From Candidatus Zixiibacteriota bacterium (GTDB lineage: Bacteria > Zixibacteria > MSB-5A5 > GN15 > PGXB01), in the NCBI GenBank assembly GCA_020345705.1, contig CP070766.1, positions 2,340,211-2,346,124 of the forward strand: 5,914 nucleotides of DNA, read 5' to 3'. Position numbers and translations under genes: made by a program. Positions 4,153 through 5,914 of the stretch are shown piece by piece. Under the pieces are notes generated by a model, which was given only the letters and a program-made list of their open reading frames with translations, had not been told where the DNA came from and made no database searches. Every line of letters begins with the position of its first letter. Position 1 is the stretch's first letter.

Positions 4153-5914
4153 CTACCACAGGCAAACCGGAGGGGGACCCTCCTTGTACAGAAAGTTAAT
4201 CAGGTGCGTGACGTCAAGAATATTCAGACTTCCGTCGCCGTTGCATTCGCCGGAAGCTTCAACAGGGACCGGCGCCGGGCCTTCCTTATATAAGTAGTTT
4301 ATTATAAATGTCACATCAAGAAGGTTCAGACCGCCGCTGCCGTCGGCATCGCCGCAGATATAATCGCACGCGTCACCCACTCCGTCACCATCGCTATCGA
4401 CCTGATCTGGATTATAGGCCGATTCACAATTGTCGCACATATCGCCGATACCGTCACCGTCGACATCCTCCTGGCCGGGATTGTACTCATTTAAACAATT
4501 GTCGCAGACATCACCGATCGTGTCATGGTCCGAATCGGTTTGCCCGGGATTAGGGGTGTCGGGACAATTATCACACGCATCAGCTGTGCCGTCACCATCG
4601 CCGTCGTCGCCGATGTTGCAGTCGACGTTTATTCTATACATGGAACGGCCGTACGTCCCGGCCACCAGGGTTCTGGTCGGCGCATGGAAATCGAGACCCA
4701 GCACCAGTGTGGGTGACGGCATCCCGGCCGAAAGCGGCAGCCAGCCGGCACCCATGTCGGTGGTATAAAAGACGCCCACGTCGGTGGCCAGATAAAGCGT
4801 CGAGTCATAATCCGGATCAACGACGATGTTATTAACCGGCGCGGCCGGGAGATTGCCGTCAATCGACATCCAGCTGCTCCCAAAGTCATCCGTGCGATAA
4901 ACGTGTGAGACCGGCTCACCCCACTTGTATCCCGACAGGGTCACATAAGCCGCCGCGGGATGGTGCAGGTCGACCGCCACCCTGGTCACCCATCGATCGG
5001 GCAAACCGCCACTTATATTCTGCCAGTCGGCTCCGCCATCGGTGGTCACCCAGACATTGGCATCGTCGGTGCCGACATAGATAACCTGCGTATTCAGTGG
5101 CGAGACGGCTATCGTGGTGATTGTGCCGTAGGTCATATTTCCGTCACCGGGGCCGTCCGTCAAATCGTCGCTGATGGTCTGCCAGTGGCCGGCCCCGTCT
5201 ATCGTCTTATAAAGGCGATTTGAGCCGTAATATAAAACGTTGTGATCGACCGGATCCATGACCACCGGCGTATTCCAGTTGTGCCGATCGCCATAGTAGT
5301 CTATACCGTTCATTGCGTACGTCCAGCCTCCGGAGCCGGAATTGGTCGACTTATAAAGGTTGCCATACTGGTATTCGGCGTACACGATATTGGAATTGTC
5401 ATAATCGACCACGGTATAAAAGCCGTCGCCTCCCAACACGCGACTCCAGTCGTCGCTCACAGCGGTAGTTGTTCGCAGCGTGCCGTTGTCCTGAGTGCCT
5501 CCAAAAAGACGATTAGGATTATTGTAATCTATTTCGATCTCATAAAACTGGGTGCAGGGCATATCCAAAAGCAGGTCCCAATTACCAGCCTGATTATAAG
5601 AGACATAGACGCCGCCGTCGCTTCCGTCATATATGAAATCGGGATTGGCGGGATCAATATACATGGCGTGATGGTCAACGTGCATTGCCATGTACTCGTC
5701 CGCCGCAAACCAGCTGTCACCACCGTTGATGCTCTTGTAAAGCCTTACCCCGAGGGCATAGACTACATCAGGACTGCCCGGAGCGACCCTAATGTTGCCG
5801 AAATACCAGCCATAGGACTCATAAAAGTACCCTGCTTCCAGATCGGTCCCATCTTTCTGAACCCAGTTTTCACCCAGATTGTCTGATCTGTACACTTCCA
5901 TGAAGTAACCTGAG
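4153..5914 (-). CDS. Secreted beta-propeller (Asp-box) protein with TSP3 repeats and dockerin, cut by the right edge
   Basis: The frame is open to the window edge upstream of the Met at 5901, so the N-terminus and any signal peptide are missing. Residues below count from that Met, which is probably internal. Residues 1-425 carry eight Asp-box motifs [ST]-x-[DN]-x-[GA]-x-x-W, with Trp at 13, 64, 108, 193, 240, 293, 344 and 387; the fourth has one extra residue. This is a BNR/sortilin-type propeller. D-H-H-A-M at 76-80, D-G-G-V-Y-V at 95-100 and F-G-G-T-Q-D-N-G at 133-140 are typical of non-sialidase BNR proteins annotated as WD40/YVTN/BNR-like. Residues 444-512 are three TSP3 repeats and 516-582 a two-repeat dockerin module ending in G-P-P-P-V-C-L-W. 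The predicted role is an extracellular, calcium-stabilised binding protein. Enzymatic activity cannot be claimed, because Asp boxes are structural. Confidence 0.9.
   Translation of the reverse strand, partial: SGYFMEVYRSDNLGENWVQKDGTDLEAGYFYESYGWYFGNIRVAPGSPDVVYALGVRLYKSINGGDSWFAADEYMAMHVDHHAMYIDPANPDFIYDGSDGGVYVSYNQAGNWDLLLDMPCTQFYEIEIDYNNPNRLFGGTQDNGTLRTTTAVSDDWSRVLGGDGFYTVVDYDNSNIVYAEYQYGNLYKSTNSGSGGWTYAMNGIDYYGDRHNWNTPVVMDPVDHNVLYYGSNRLYKTIDGAGHWQTISDDLTDGPGDGNMTYGTITTIAVSPLNTQVIYVGTDDANVWVTTDGGADWQNISGGLPDRWVTRVAVDLHHPAAAYVTLSGYKWGEPVSHVYRTDDFGSSWMSIDGNLPAAPVNNIVVDPDYDSTLYLATDVGVFYTTDMGAGWLPLSAGMPSPTLVLGLDFHAPTRTLVAGTYGRSMYRINVDCNIGDDGDGDGTADACDNCPDTPNPGQTDSDHDTIGDVCDNCLNEYNPGQEDVDGDGIGDMCDNCESAYNPDQVDSDGDGVGDACDYICGDADGSGGLNLLDVTFIINYLYKEGPAPVPVEASGECNGDGSLNILDVTHLINFLYKEGPPPVCLW
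4156..4356 (-). other. Two-repeat dockerin-type module at the C-terminus
   Basis: Residues 516-582 of the propeller protein. Loop 1 is D518-x-D-x-S-G-x-x-N526-x-x-D529 and loop 2 is E552-x-N-x-D556-G-x-x-N560-x-x-D563. Each is followed by L-D-V-T and a helix ending Y-L-Y-K-E-G-P or F-L-Y-K-E-G-P. Loop 2 has Glu instead of Asp at position 1. The second repeat ends the protein with P-P-P-V-C-L-W, nearly the same tail as in the 2602-3972 protein. Confidence 0.8.
4366..4572 (-). repeat. Three tandem 69-bp units encoding TSP3 repeats
   Basis: Residues 444-466, 467-489 and 490-512 of the propeller protein are exact 23-residue units of the same type as the array at 2719-3270. Cys 3 and Cys 23 are conserved in all three, as is N8 and the G-x-x-D-x-D core. 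The array links the propeller to the dockerin module. Confidence 0.9.

Noticed and set aside
4156..4356. Dockerin modules read as evidence for a true cellulosome
   Set aside because: No cohesin scaffold, carbohydrate-binding module or glycoside hydrolase is visible, and dockerin-like tails occur widely in non-cellulolytic bacteria.
5242..5886. A 214-codon plus-strand open frame opposite the beta-propeller
   Set aside because: The minus-strand frame shows regular Asp boxes; the plus-strand translation has no recognisable domain.
4153..5914. Calling the propeller protein a sialidase
   Set aside because: Asp boxes are structural. I could not identify the catalytic Arg triad or Tyr/Glu pair of GH33 in the visible part.

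Overview
The window looks like a chromosomal piece of a Gram-negative-type bacterium from a little-studied lineage. All four genes lie on the minus strand, so the biological order runs from the right edge to the left edge. Two of them encode secreted proteins built from calcium-binding thrombospondin type 3 (TSP3) repeats followed by dockerin-type repeats of the form 'N-[IL]-L-D-V-[TS]-x-[LI]-[VI]-N-[FY]-L-Y-K-x-G-P'. From general knowledge, this style of C-terminus is common in candidate phyla around the FCB group, Zixibacteria in particular. The placement is an inference from style only; no rRNA or marker gene is present.

Layout, in the direction of transcription. (1) 5914-4153: a protein cut by the right edge, made of a beta-propeller with eight Asp-box (BNR) motifs, three TSP3 repeats and a two-repeat dockerin module. 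(2) 4152-3973: a 180-bp intergenic region with a small GC-rich hairpin, a plausible promoter and a good Shine-Dalgarno. (3) 3972-2602: a complete 456-residue secreted protein with a signal peptide, an unassigned beta-rich N-terminal domain, eight TSP3 repeats in an uninterrupted 23-residue period, and a single dockerin-like repeat at the very C-terminus. (4) 2587-2550: a 17-bp perfect-stem hairpin, the likely terminator of that gene. (5) 2473-965: a MOP-superfamily polysaccharide/oligosaccharide flippase. (6) 889-1: a secreted protein cut by the left edge. It has a signal peptide and two internal copies of a domain that resembles the C-terminal domain of TonB.

The two TSP3/dockerin proteins share only their C-terminal cassette; their N-terminal modules are unrelated. 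Both stop within two residues of a G-P-P-P-V-C motif, so the tail may act as a common attachment or sorting module at the cell surface. The flippase and the TonB-C-like protein are 75 bp apart with no visible terminator between them and could form a transcription unit. I saw no tRNA, rRNA, CRISPR array, insertion sequence or phage gene. The two best candidates for something undescribed are the tandem TonB-C-like protein and the shared 'TSP3 + dockerin + PPPVC end' cassette.
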